A stretch of DNA of 64,000 nt, taken from assembly GCA_011947345.1 (NCBI GenBank), contig JAAVTG010001003.1, positions 434,001 through 498,000 on the forward strand, written 5' to 3'. The translations under genes and the position numbers were made by a program. Origin of the DNA: Phytophthora quininea. Lineage: Eukaryota; Oomycota; Peronosporomycetes; Peronosporales; Peronosporaceae. A model generated the notes under the pieces. It saw only the letters and a program-made list of their open reading frames with translations, had not been told where the DNA came from and made no database searches. This document shows, one piece after another, positions 47,601 through 58,177 of the stretch (positions are counted from its first letter, which is position 1; every line of letters begins with the position of its first letter).

Positions 47601-49683
47601 CATTGGGTCAATGTTGACAATCCGTCGGAGGGCTTTCATAACGCCTGCTTGAAGAGATACCCCTTGAGACAGCAACGCCAGCACGTGAGCTAGCAATTTG
47701 TCAAACATTCCACAGAAACCTCTTTCTACAGCAAGATGCAGACTCGCTTTCAAAGCCATATCGGCAGTAGGAGAAGCTACTTTAAATGTTGAACTGACTG
47801 TCCCCTTAGAAACGTCCCACAATGACCTCCAAATCTCTTTCTCGCGCTCTGCGATCATAGGGTTATCACCGGACCATCGCACACCCGCCGATACGATAAA
47901 CTTTAGCAGCAACAGCTTTTTCGAACCGCTTTGCTCCGAATTGTGGTAATGAAGATGCATCACTGTGATATGCTTCAGCGCCATGACTCGAAATGGATCA
48001 GCATCAACGCCGGAGACTTTTCCAGAAGACTTGACAAGTGTTTTCTTCTTGAGTATCGCGCTACGCAAAAACTTGCTGTGTTCATCGATAATCGAGACAG
48101 AAGCACAGTCATTTTCCAACGTAGAGTGTTCAGCCTCGACCTGGTACTTCTTAATCATCGCGCATATTCGTCCGATCAAATTAAGAGCTGCTAACGTTTG
48201 TTGATAGTCTGGTTTCTTAGCATCTTTCGCCACGGCTGCGTGTAGAGTGTGCGCCAGAGAGGAGCTCAGCACCTGGAGAACATCTTCGGCACCCACCCAT
48301 TCGGGGTGGACAAACATGACGAGTAAATCTTCAACAAAATTCTCCACGATCACCCGATAATCACGCTCTTCGTTCTTCTTCCAGCATTCTTTCAGCAACA
48401 CGTGAACAAAGGATTGCGCACTGCTCCGTATCTCGTCGAGCAACAGCTCTTCGAGATCATTCTTTGCGGTACTTTATCGTCGCTGACAGTATCTGGCGTC
48501 GATGCAGGGTCTCCAGTCGCTTGGTGGGGAACATCGCATCCAACGTTATCGTCAAGACAAGCTGGAACACTGGACTGTATCGTGGATATCGCCAAAAGCG
48601 ATACTCGTTGGACAGAATCACCTGAATCCTGTAACTTTACTGTTCGTAGAGTTCGCTTGGCCGTGGGAAGCTTGATCATAACACCAACAATTCCCTCCAA
48701 TATCAATTCACGATGGGGTTTGTACTTCAAAAATATGCTTCGAATAGCGGATAAACCGCTTCGCTGCAGCGATGTGGCATATGAGCTATGCTCGAGAGCA
48801 AACAACTCAACCATTGATGACGATAACTGCATGACCCATCGATCAGCAAGCTTGACACCCAACATGAACGTTGCAAGCTGATCAATTAACTCGCAGACTA
48901 CAGGGATAGTCCGATCAACCGCCTTGCGGATGCTTTTGTGAACCTGAAGGTTCACTCGGCACACGCTTGAGCCATTCCGTTTCGTATGTTGCTTCGTTTG
49001 TTGTTTCTCTGTCAGTCCGGAGACGCTGGTGACGTATGTTGTGTCGATGCAGGGAGCAGCAGCTTCCGGATGGCGTGGTGAAGGATCTGGATGCAGTTGT
49101 CAATGCTCTCTTCGGAAAGCAGGCGCCTATCAATTTGAGGCGTCGCCATCACAATTAGCTCGCAAATCGCCGCATCCAACGACAGTTGCAGTCTGTGTAC
49201 TAGTCGATTATCGACTCCAACAGACTTCCTGGTCCCCGAGTCATTCGTTGGGTTTATCGCAGATTGAACATCCAGACCCAAACCCAATCTAACTTGGCTA
49301 TCCAGAGCACTCATCAATGAAATCAGTAATTCCGGGTCTAGCTTTCTTATCCAATCCGTCTTTTGCATGGCTCGCACAGCCTGCAGCACAGTCTTCACAT
49401 CCGAGGCCGCAAACACATCCATTTCGTCGCGTTCAAAGGTTTCGTTCTGCTGCCGTAGTGTAGCCTTCTCCAAAATCTGCTCTAGTAATTCTGCGTACTT
49501 TTCCACACTGTCTGCAACACGCTGTGCTTGCGTCACTAGCACAGGAACATCATCTTCTTCCATTTCCATGTCATATGCGCTTAAATCATCCAGACAGTCT
49601 TGCAAGTCACTCTTCTCATCGCTCAATGGGGTTTTGTTCCTCATTGCTCCCCATTGAGCGCCTCTTCCTGGGACGGTCTTCAT
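44621..49683 (-). CDS. Cohesin loader SCC2 / Nipped-B (NIPBL) homologue
   Basis: About 1,600 residues of HEAT repeats. The family's most conserved block is intact: IVNIDPMVMAGTGVQLTVRK, VRSEAVELVGTYVMQQPVL, then, across a short intron (about 47433-47480), FDKYFDALAERIRDKAISVR and KSACKVFKAVV. Further C-terminal blocks: NDFCTANAVLGMGFLFPVCP and PYEMEDEPLFLIYSINRYVS. The tail is acidic/basic (SPKKSPTKTPTKRRRRPRRS). SCC2 with SCC4 loads cohesin on chromatin and drives loop extrusion. One-base breaks occur near 49052 (CCC), 48460 and 46170; each is repaired by one added base. The N-terminal region is shorter than in animal NIPBL. Several short introns cluster near the C-terminus (45.0-45.3 kb). 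Confidence 0.87.
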
Positions 49684-49801
49684 CTTGCTCCAACGATCTC
49701 TTCAACTTGTTCGTTTTAGTACTTCCCGTTGCTATTGTATGTTAAGATATACCAAACATCAGTACACTACCAACTCCATTGAACAAAGAACTACGAAGCA
49801 G

Positions 49802-50205
49802 TTAACTCCCCACCGTTGAAGCAGCCAGACTGCACAACGCTTGCGCCCACTTGGGCAGCGCGTTCAATACGCTGGCCGAGATTTCGCTCGGTTCTCTAGA
49901 AGTACAGCAATAGTGGAAGGATAGCAGCAGTCGCGTACGTGAGTTTGTGTTGATTTGCGTTTGTTTTTGTTGTCAACATACCCCAGGCCGTTGCTGCTGG
50001 TTCGTATGAGAGCTGCCAGGCGCTGTGGGTCAAAGGCCTCAGTAGTAGCCACAGGCTGCAAGGTGACTGGGTGCAGCGACTCGCGTGCATCGGCAGCAGC
50101 GGCCACTTGCAGGTCCGCGTACAGCGGGAACGCGAACAGGCCGCCGCGCATCGGTGCCCAAGACGGTTGAACGTCGAATGCGGAATCGAATGTTTGTTTT
50201 GACAC
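49802..50205 (-). CDS. Small protein of 105 residues, unrecognised
   Basis: Two exons (49982-50205 and 49802-49895) joined in phase by an 86-nt intron with GTATGT donor and TAG acceptor. The product starts MSKQTFDSAFDVQPSWAPMR and ends SASVLNALPKWAQALCSLAA STVGS (stop at 49802). It has no obvious membrane helix, zinc motif or presequence. Intron borders and the coding phase support a real gene. It lies between SCC2 and the small membrane-protein gene, all on the minus strand. Confidence 0.6.
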
Positions 50206-50409
50206 CGTAATTTCAGATCTGGTGGATATCAGATTGTTTTATTAGAACGTTGCAACCGAAGCAGCGTCCAGCTCCGAGGGCTTTGCCACTGCTGCGCCAG
50301 CTCCGCGATGATGTCTCCTAAGTATAGGCAACGCGGCAAGACTTGTTGAGACCTGTCTATTAACTCGCAGCCATGTAATGGGAAATTGTGCGTGATATCG
50401 CCAGCTAGT

Positions 50410-51115
50410 CTATGCTTGCTTCTGTCGTCTGCGGATGAATCGTTTCTTCTGATCGCCAGACTTGAGCGCCCCCGACTTAAAGACAGCGTACACAATTCGC
50501 ATCTGCCCAGCCACCAGATAAAATGATTAAAGGTTTTAAGGTGATGTAGGTAGCAGTGCCATGTAACCGAGCTTACCGTGTTCCAGATCCAAATGCTGTA
50601 CAGCGCGAGCTTGGCAGTTGGCACCGGTGCCGCCGTACCTGTCACAGCAATCCTCCTCATTGGCGTGACCACGTCTCCGTACAGCACGATCGCCGTCACG
50701 AACAGCATCAAACGGACAAACTGTTGAAAAAGAAACTCGTCAAGAATCGAACTAACATGGTCATTTCCAACGTTGACAACTGCCCTCTTACCAGTGCAGT
50801 GCTGCGGAAATACACTAACAGTGTCGCGGCAACTGCCGCCAATCGAACCGCTTGAGGCTTCTCGTAGTCCAGGACGCACAGGAGACCAAGCATCGTCACC
50901 AAAACCTGCAAACAAGTGTATCAGTGCAACGGGCCTCGTCTTCGCTGTATTGATGGAGCAAACTGTACCAGTTGAGTGTACACAGCGATGTCGGAGGCGC
51001 GGGATCGCCCGGTAGTCGACGCTGGCCCCCACAGAGTCCGCTCCAGCGCGTCATGGTGCAACACCACCATCGTCAACGAAAAATGGTATCTCTTCTCTAT
51101 AAGAAAAGCAATCAT
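50410..51115 (-). CDS. Small four-exon multi-span membrane protein, unrecognised
   Basis: Exons 50969-51115, 50792-50905, 50577-50720 and 50410-50502 join in phase to 165 residues. The introns (63, 71, 74 nt) all have GTA(A/C)G donors and CAG acceptors. Three hydrophobic stretches: YTQLVLVTMLGLLCVL, AVRLAAVAATLLVYF and FVRLMLFVTAIVLYGD, plus a fourth weaker one (TAKLALYSIWIWNT). The C-terminus is strongly basic (KKRFIRRRQKQA), compatible with a cytosolic tail or an ER-retention-like signal. No family recognised. Divergent from the GH81 gene by 288 bp. Confidence 0.65.
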
Positions 51116-51403
51116 GTCTACCTCTATACAAGAGACTACTATGAGTTCTGCTCACGCTTGGCAAATGCATGCCGCCAGGAGTTCTGCATATGCAGGTAGT
51201 TCTAGGAGAATGGTCTGCTTGCATCGGAGCCGACACCATCAACCTCGCTTGTGCCTTCGTGCCTCATTTTTCCTGGATTTTCAACTGCGACACCTTGCCA
51301 TACAGATTTCAAGTCAAGCCCTCAAAGATACCATCGATCTTTGCTCATTTCCGAAGCTGCCACACACTCCGCAGGCCGAGTTCTCCAGTGTCTAACCACA
51401 TTC

Positions 51404-53622
51404 ATGTCGGGCCCACCACCGCCATCGATTTTCCGGTCCACCGATGAGCTGCAGAAGCTGATTTCGCCGCATTTCATCGCCCCAGAAGCGTCTCCAGCCC
51501 ATTCCGACCAACAAGTGGTGGGGCAACCTGCTGGCTTGGGACGGACAGCGAGAGAGCGACGCCATCTTCGCCGGACCGTACACGTACAAGGTGCTGCAAG
51601 CCGGGCCCAACGGCCTCGGCAGCGGACTCTCCGCCAGCTATTTGGTGCAGTACCGAACGGACGGACCCGTCAACGACAACGGCGCCCCGAAGTTCTACTT
51701 CTACCCGCCGACCATCAAGAACTGGGTCTTCTCTGCAGTGGAGCTGACTGGCCAAACTGGTGCACCGCCACTGACCATTCAGGCATGGGATGATATGGGC
51801 GTGCACCTGCAACTGGCGGGGATGAAGACCTATCTCGCCCTCGGTTCGGCGTTCACGACGGTCGAGTATCAAGACATGCAGGTGCAGCTTGGCACGGAGC
51901 ACTCCATCACCGCCATCGATGGCGCTCCAAGTCGTGACGGTAACCAGGTGACTGGAGTCAGCTTTGTGGTGTCGCTGAACAACGGGCAAAAGTGGATTCT
52001 GTACTTCTTCTCAAGCGCCGGAGGCAACACGTCGTTGGTCTTCAAGGACAACAAGCTTACGACCACGTCAAAGTTCACGGGTGTCGTGCAGGCTGCTTTG
52101 TGTCGACCAGTGCCGTGGCGTCTTCGGTGCCGCAAGACGACCGCAAAATTATTCAGCTCTACCATGAAAGCGCCGGGGTGTTTCCACGAGGCGCACATGT
52201 GGAGACCTTGAATTCCGAGTCATTCGTGTTCCACTGGCAACTTGCTAGTGCTGCAGGAGCTCAGCCGAGTGCTCGGTTCTTGCACTTCTCTTTGACGCAT
52301 ATGCAAGCCATGCTAGATCCATCGACGGCTGAAGCGAAGCACGAACTGGTACTGAAATCGCACACCCACGGCCCGCTGTTTGCGTACGCGTTAATCTCGC
52401 CGCCAAATGGTACTCCAGTGTGGCGTTGTAACGTGCCCCGAGCGGAGAGCGAAGGTGTGGAGAAATGCACTGCGTTCTACCCTCCGCTTGCTTCGTCGCT
52501 CACTCATGACGAGGTATCGAGGCTAAACCTGTGCCAAGTGGTTGCTGACGAAATCCACGGAGACTGGAGTCTGCCGAGAGAGGGCAGCTACTACTTCAAG
52601 GGCAAGGCACTGCAGAAATTCGGCACGATGTGTCTTGTAGCGCAGCAGCTTGCAAATACGACGAACCCAGAATTGAGGCCGGTGGCCCAGCACGGGATCT
52701 CGAAGTTGCAGCAGCTTCTGACCGAGTTTGCAAACAATCAGTCGGCGTTTCCACTCGTATACGACACGGTTTACAAGGGAATTATTACGAGCGAGGCCAT
52801 GGTCCGAAACGACATGAACGTGGACTTTGGCAACGGCGTGTACAATGACCACCACTACCACTACGGCTACATCGTGACTGCCGCTGCCATGGCGCTTTAT
52901 CTGGACGCGCAGTGGCGTAACTCGCCAGACGCTGCCAAGGTGCGCGCGTTCGTGGATACTCTAATCCGAGACGTTGCGACTTCATCCCCATCGGCAGCGA
53001 TGCGTATTTCCCACGCTTTCGGTACTACAATTGGTGGCTTGGTCACTCGTATTCGCATGGAGTGACTCCGATGGCGGATGGGAAGGACGAGGAGTCCACC
53101 TCGGAGGAGGTCAACTTTTTATACGGGATTGCGCTGTACAGACAAATCACGGAGCACGCGGAGCAGCACGCGCTGGCCAAGCTTATGCTGAAGGTCTACG
53201 TGCGTGCAGTCAACACGTACTTCTTGCTGCAAAATGGCGGTCCCAGCATCCACCCTGCGAACTTTGCGAAGAACAAGGTCACCGGTGTCTTCTTCGACAA
53301 CAAGTGCGACTACGCGACGTGGTTCAGCCCCAACAAGGAGTGCATCCACGGCATCCAGATGATCCCTGTGTCGCCCATTCTCGAGATTTCTCGTCCTGTG
53401 CGCTTTGTGCGTGAGGAATGGGACGAAGTCCTCAGCAAGCTGCCCATTGTTCACGACTGGAAGGCTCACCAGTCTGGCTGGACGTCTTTGTTGTTTGCAA
53501 ACTTCAGCGTACTGGACCGCAATAAGGCAATTGAAGTGCTGTCCACGTGCCCCATGGACGACGGTCTCAGCCGCGCCTGGGCGCTGTACTACGCCGCCAC
53601 TCGACCGTCTCCGTCGTGTTAG
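51404..53622 (+). CDS. GH81 endo-beta-1,3-glucanase
   Basis: Glycoside hydrolase family 81 is recognised from PIPTNKWWGNLLAWDGQ at the N-terminus, DFGNGVYNDHHYHYGYIVTA (catalytic-cleft motif), RYYNWWLGHSYSHGVTP and MADGKDEESTSEEVNFLYGI, which holds the conserved acidic pair. It hydrolyses beta-1,3-glucan, the main oomycete wall polymer, in wall turnover or on outside substrates. No signal peptide is seen at the chosen start, so an upstream exon or start may be missing, or the protein is intracellular. The frame changes near 51498, 52097 and 53001; each is repaired by a one- or two-base change, restoring continuous family sequence to the stop at 53622. Divergent from the small membrane-protein gene. 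Confidence 0.88.
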
Positions 53623-53700
53623 ACGAAGATGGTCACGCTCGACTGGTTGTTGGCAACGGCTATCCGTAACAATTGCATGTTTTGAGTTATTATTGATCTC

Positions 53701-54096
53701 TCACTCTTTGAACTCCAGCAGCGTTCTCGAGGCCAACACGCCTATATCGTAGAAGGAGGACACTGCAGCACGCAGCAATCGGATCTCTGTGGCCTCAAAA
53801 TGGCTGTAATCGGCTCAGCAAAACAAGTCAACGACGGATAACCAGAAAACACGCGCTGCATACGTACACATGCAGCTCCTTGCCCTTGACGGTGAGCGTG
53901 CGGTGGATTTTGTCAGGTTGCAGCTCCTCGTCCACCTCGAGCGTCTGCTGCACGTACTTGGCGTCCACCTCCTCAGGGAACTTCAGACAGACATCGCTAG
54001 CAATAGACACAAACAGAGCTATAAGCAAGCAGTTCGACGGCGATCATCGAGAGCGGGCAACGCCATATACCATTCGAACGGGTGCGTGGTGCTCAT
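53701..54096 (-). CDS. KEOPS/EKC complex subunit Pcc1 (LAGE3-like)
   Basis: Three exons (54071-54096, 53868-53996, 53701-53803) splice in phase to 85 residues: MSTTHPFECDVCLKFPEEVD, then TLEVDEELQPDKIHRTLTVK, GKELHVHFEATEIRLLRAAV and SSFYDIGVLASRTLLEF. This is the small Pcc1 fold (two helices packed on a three-strand sheet), typical length 80-120. Pcc1 dimerises the KEOPS complex, which makes the t6A modification on ANN-decoding tRNAs. The intron positions (74 and 64 nt; GTATAT and GTACGT donors) explain why no single long open frame exists here. No frame break is needed. Confidence 0.85.
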
Positions 54097-54160
54097 GGCC
54101 AAGCTTCGATTGGAGGTCGATCATCGAATCGCACTAAGTACGAAATGAAGTACAGTAAAT

Positions 54161-54447
54161 TCAAGTCAAAGCAAGTTGGGCAAAAGTCGGCGATGAGTAG
54201 AGCTCGATGGAGACTCTCCACGAGAGTCGTTCTCGAGAGCGCTGGGCGATGAACATGGGGCGGTCTTCGGTGCCATGTATCTTGGCCAAATCCCGCACCT
54301 CGCATCCGCTGTACAAACGTGGCTACAGTATTTAACGCTTGCACACGCATTTTCTTTACAGTGAAAAGGCGCTCCAGCGGACAGTAAAATCCGTCCAAGC
54401 ACTTCTTTTTCCTTTTGCAGAGAGCTTGTTTCGGTGTGCTTGGCCAT
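54161..54447 (-). CDS. Small basic protein, unrecognised, two single-base breaks
   Basis: Starts MAKHTETSSLQKE. With one base added in the T5 run (54406-54410) it continues KKCLDGFYCPLERLFTVKKM and RVQALNTVATFVQRM. With one more near 54300 it reads VRDLAKIHGTEDRPMFIAQR and SRERLSWRVSIELYSSPTFA to a stop at 54161, about 95 residues. The protein-like character on both sides of each break supports a real gene, but no family is recognised. It lies 65 bp upstream of Pcc1 on the same strand and head-to-head with the TRP-like gene at 54664. Confidence 0.45.
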
Positions 54448-54521
54448 GACTTTGGGGCGCCTTCCCCATCGCAATCGAAATCATTTACTTTATTTCTGCC
54501 TCTGCGCGGACGAAGTTATTG

Positions 54522-54601
54522 AAGGACATGCCTGCTCAAAGCAACAACAAGAGCCAACGTCAACGTCGGCTCTTGTTGTTGCTTCGAGCAGGCAAGTCCT
54601 T
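54522..54601. repeat. Long inverted repeat (hairpin), 34-bp arms
   Basis: Left arm 54522-54555 and right arm 54568-54601 are reverse complements with only two mismatches in 34 positions, separated by a 12-base loop (AACGTCAACGTC). As DNA it can form a cruciform; as RNA, a strong hairpin. It ends 14 bases before the TATTTAA element of the TRP-like gene. Possible natures are a solo miniature inverted-repeat element, a small-RNA precursor or a promoter structure. Confidence 0.75.
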
Positions 54602-54614
54602 CACACGCCGTCAT

Positions 54615-54632
54615 TATTTAAATTTGACGAGC
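54615..54632 (+). promoter_or_regulatory. TATTTAA + GACGAGC promoter element, TRP-like copy A
   Basis: TATTTAA (54615-54621), four bases, then GACGAGC (54626-54632), with the ATG at 54664. The paralogue at 63773 has TATTTAA, three bases, GACGAGC at almost the same distance from its ATG. Conservation between otherwise diverged 5' flanks suggests a core promoter (TATA-like box plus downstream element). Confidence 0.55.
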
Positions 54633-54663
54633 ACACCAAGACCGTGTACCCTGCCACCGTTCG

Positions 54664-57600
54664 ATGATCCGAGTGATCGGCGGTTGCATGGCGCTCTCGC
54701 AGCTATGCGCGCTGGTGGCTGTCGGCATCCTGCTCGTGTTCATCGCGCTGTTCTACTCGTACTTGATCCCATGGGGAGAGGACCGGATCCGTGAAACACT
54801 CCACCTGGCCTCGGACGTCAACCTCGGAGACCTGAACGCAAGCTACGTGGCCGAGAACTCGTGCTCTGGCTGCGTCTTTGGGAGCAACACGCAATGGCCC
54901 ACCAACACCACCGGTGCGCAGAACTTCCTGGACTCGTCGGCAGGCGGGACGGTGACTGGCGTCGTCGCTACGTCACTTACTGCCGCGTCTGTGATCGGCG
55001 CTGGCACGATGGTCTGGGCGTCGGTCATGCCCAGTGCGCCGCGGCGCTCAGTTTAACCTCAGGCTTCTACGAGATGACGCACATTGTGGAGCAGGCGCAG
55101 TTTGTGAACATGATCAGCCACCTGCGCATCGAAGGCGCGCCGACGTTCTTGCTGCAGTTCTCCAAGGAGTTGGCGTGGACGAACTACAACGTGATCAAGG
55201 GAAGCAGTAACAGCAGTCGCAATGGCATCGGTGGAAGTGGAGACAGTCGAAGGCTGGCGGATTCTAGCGGCAGCACCGATGCCGTAGTGACTGCTGAAGA
55301 AACAGGTCCGGCTCGATACGCTGCCCTGCTCGACGTAGACGCAGAGAACCTGTTCTTCTACACTCTCGCGACATTCGTCGTCGTGATTGCGATACTGCAC
55401 GTCTTGTACTGCATTTTGGTGCTGGTGCTGGGGTTGTTGGAGAAGAACGAGTCATTTGGTGCCGTGGCTCGCAAGTGGTATCGCAAAGTCATTTGGGTTG
55501 GAATTTTCGCCTTGTTGCTGGCTCAGTACATGCTCACCATGACAGGGTGTTTTTGTGTCGGAGGGCGGCTCCGATTCACGCTATATCCTCGGAGTCACTG
55601 TAGCGACCATCGTGATGATCATTGCACTTGGATTTGGTGTCATCGTGGTGGGTTACAACAAAGAGGAATTGAAGGATGTCGGCACGTACGAGCACGACCA
55701 ACGGCCATTCAGCAGCAAGTACAGCATCTACTATGGCGACTACAACTTTGAAAACCGCTTCTTCTTCGTGCCACGCATTTTGCTGGCGGTTCTCAGCGGC
55801 GCAGTCGTGGGAGTCGTTCGAAACCCAACGACCCAGTTGATGTGCATTTTGAGTTTCACGGTGGCGTATCTGATCGTACTACTCGTCCGGCAGCCAAACT
55901 TGGTGCGATTCCAGTACTACATGGACATAGCATCGGTTTTCATGAAGATAGTGCTCATTTGCCTCACACTTATTGTGGCCAGGGACAATCACTTCCCGCA
56001 GAGTGTTCGAGACAATGTGTCCTACGGAATTATCGGTCTCAACATCTTCATCTTCATGCTGTTGTTCATTCGTCAGATCTACTCGATCGTTCACAAGATG
56101 ATCATCCGGCGCCAGCACCTGAAAGGTGAAGACGATACCGCAAGTCTTGACACCGCGGAGATTATTCTGGAGAGCAGCAGTTCCTCTCCAATGCGAAGCT
56201 ACGAGCAGATTGAGCCCACCCCAGTTGGCGCGGGGTCATATGAACCCAAACCGCGAAATATCCAACCTCGTCGCCAGGAACTCCGGCAGACACAAGCAAC
56301 CGCGTCGTCTTCGGTTGACAAGGGCTCACAGCTTTCGGGTGATACTAATGCCGAGGAGGCTGCTCAACAAGCTGAAAAGGAGTGCTCAACGTCCCCGTAC
56401 CAACACTTGAATCCAAGTCATCAAGAGGAGCCAAGACGTCGAAGAGGAATGATCCATTGAACTTTATTCGGTCTGTACGGGAGTTGCCACAAACCGAGCA
56501 TCGACGCAGAATCAGCGTCAGTCAAGGGCATCTCGTCCTACCACTAGCCGACAATCGACGCAGCAGCAGCGTGCTTCAACTACACCTCGTTCCACGACAA
56601 GCCGACAGTCGACAAACCACCAGCGTCCTTCGACGGTACCTCCCACCATTGCCCGAGCGTCGTCGCAACAACCCCGCCCTTCGACGGTCCCTCCTACCAT
56701 TTACCGAGCGTCAACGATTCCACCTCCCCAAAAGCGAGCCTCAGCACAGCAACCCCACCCTTCGTCGACTCCTCGTGCCCGTGCTGATTCTTCACGAGAT
56801 CGCCTGAACATGGCTGATCTTGGAATTGCGAACGCCCACCCGGTTAAAGGAGTCGCTACGAAGCCGACTCGACCAGTTCCGCACCAACCGCCTGCTCATG
56901 CGCCTCTGAATATTCCTCAGAAATGCAACTTCAACGCGTCTACGTGGACGACCAGCACGAATGCAGGAATGGGACAGTCTTATATGAACTTCACAGACTC
57001 GTTCGTATCGGACACCAGCAAATTGGGCATGACGATCACGATGTTTGATCGTGACTCTCAAGCCACCGATAACAGCGAAGTCGGAGTTCACCAGAAGACT
57101 AACGTTAAGGCGATGGCAGCTCAAGATCAACCAATTTCTCGTCAACGTCAAGCGTCGGCTGAAGGACGCAGTCCTCAAAGAAAGAACTCCAAGTCTTCGA
57201 GAGGGGAGAACAAGTTCCTTCTTTGAGAGAATACCCGAACTCTATTCGTTCGACCGTCCCTCTCTCAGAGTCGACATTAATGGGAAATCCAATAAAGGCA
57301 CGAGGTCTCTCTCGCCCTTCATCCGCGCGCCACATCGAAGCGCAGCCAAGCTACCCGACAACTGCACCAGGTTCGACTTTCGCAGACTCTGGCTTCAGCG
57401 ATTACTCTTCGCGATTTAGCCTTAGCGTGGACGAAAGGCGCGGCAAGGTGAATGACTACGCGTCTAGATCTTCCATTTCGGAGCCTGGTCGGATATACAA
57501 CAACTTGAACGCTTCTGCATGGACAGCAAGCTCTGAGGTTGGCTTGGATCAGTCGTACTCGGCGGATTCGGACAGGATGGACACGACCCTAACGATGGAC

Positions 57601-58073
57601 GAAACTTTCTCGCTTGCGATGGGGCTGCTCACAACCACCATAGCCAAAGAGGCCATAACAGCGAATACGGCAGCTATGACAATATCGAGGACGTGTTCAA
57701 GCAGCGCTCCAAGACAGTGACCAGTGTGGGCGAAAGCGACGGTGGCGAGTTGAATGACGAGAACACGTACCCTAGTATCAGGTCTGCGTTTGATCACAGA
57801 GGCTCTGTGGATTCGTACGGCTACGCGTCTACAGGCTTCGCCTCATCTACAATGACTTTCGATGACCAGAGTCATGCGGGTGATCGCCAGCGGACGCCGA
57901 GCATTCGTCAAAGTCGAGTGCAGCAGTATTTGACCCAAGACCGAAGAACAAGCAGCGGTGCAACGTACTTGCAGCAGCAACGTCGGGAAGGAAACAACTC
58001 CTCGACGCAGTCGTTCATGAGCGAATGCTCACAGGACAGCCTGGTGGACAACCAGACTTTGTTAACTTTGTAA
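54664..58073 (+). CDS. TRP/FLC-like multi-span membrane protein, copy A
   Basis: Starts at MIRVIGGCMALSQLCALVAV with a signal-anchor helix. A Cys-containing luminal domain (SCSGCVFGSNTQWPTNTTGA) follows, then GFYEMTHIVEQAQFVNM. Many transmembrane helices come next (LFFYTLATFVVVIAILHVLY; WVGIFALLLAQYMLTMTGC; VPRILLAVLSGAVVGVV; IVLLVRQPNLVRFQYYMDIA; IIGLNIFIFMLLFIRQIYSI), with a conserved cytosolic linker ELKDVGTYEHDQRPFSSKYS. Overall shape and helices resemble fungal-type TRP-like/FLC proteins; transport function is inferred. The C-terminal 500 residues are disordered with Thr/Ser/Pro/Arg repeats and two NASxWTxS..GxxQSY modules, ending LTL. Frame breaks near 55045, 55552, 56445, 57220 and 57621 (a G4 run) are each one base. 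Full-length paralogue on the opposite strand at 60680-63773. Confidence 0.75.
56490..56770 (+). repeat. Degenerate Thr/Ser/Pro/Arg/Gln repeats inside TRP-like copy A
   Basis: In the coding frame ending at MADLGIANAHPV the sequence reads RPTTSRQSTQQQRASTTPRS, TTSRQSTNHQ, RPSTVPPTIARASSQQP, RPSTVPPTIYRAST. Units of roughly 10-17 residues begin with R(P/S)(T/S)T. At the DNA level the two units near 56632 and 56681 share CCTTCGACGGT(A/C)CCTCC(C/T)ACCATT. Copy B has different Ser/Arg/Gly repeats in the equivalent tail. Confidence 0.6.
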
Positions 58074-58110
58074 GAAGTGCTTCCGGATGAAAGGAAGTTG
58101 TAGTGTTGTT

Positions 58111-58138
58111 TGTAGCCATTTTGCGTGCTTGTAGCCAT
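58111..58138 (+). promoter_or_regulatory. Two TGTAGCCAT copies upstream of the helical-protein gene
   Basis: TGTAGCCAT at 58111-58119 and 58130-58138, 19 bases apart, both facing the start at 58178 (40-67 bases away). The first extends to TGTAGCCATTT like the copies at 9159 and 16380. Confidence 0.45.
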
Positions 58139-58177
58139 CCATGTTAATATACAACCACTTTTCAAAAGCACATCAAA

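Noticed and set aside
45208..49683. Reading the SCC2 region as several separate genes
   Set aside because: The pieces line up in order as one HEAT-repeat cohesin loader once single-base steps and a short intron are allowed; the conserved block crosses the junction near 47450.
54664..58073. TRP-like copy A as a pseudogene
   Set aside because: All interruptions are single-base steps, and the sequence between them remains aligned to copy B with conservative changes, so errors are more likely than decay; not proven.
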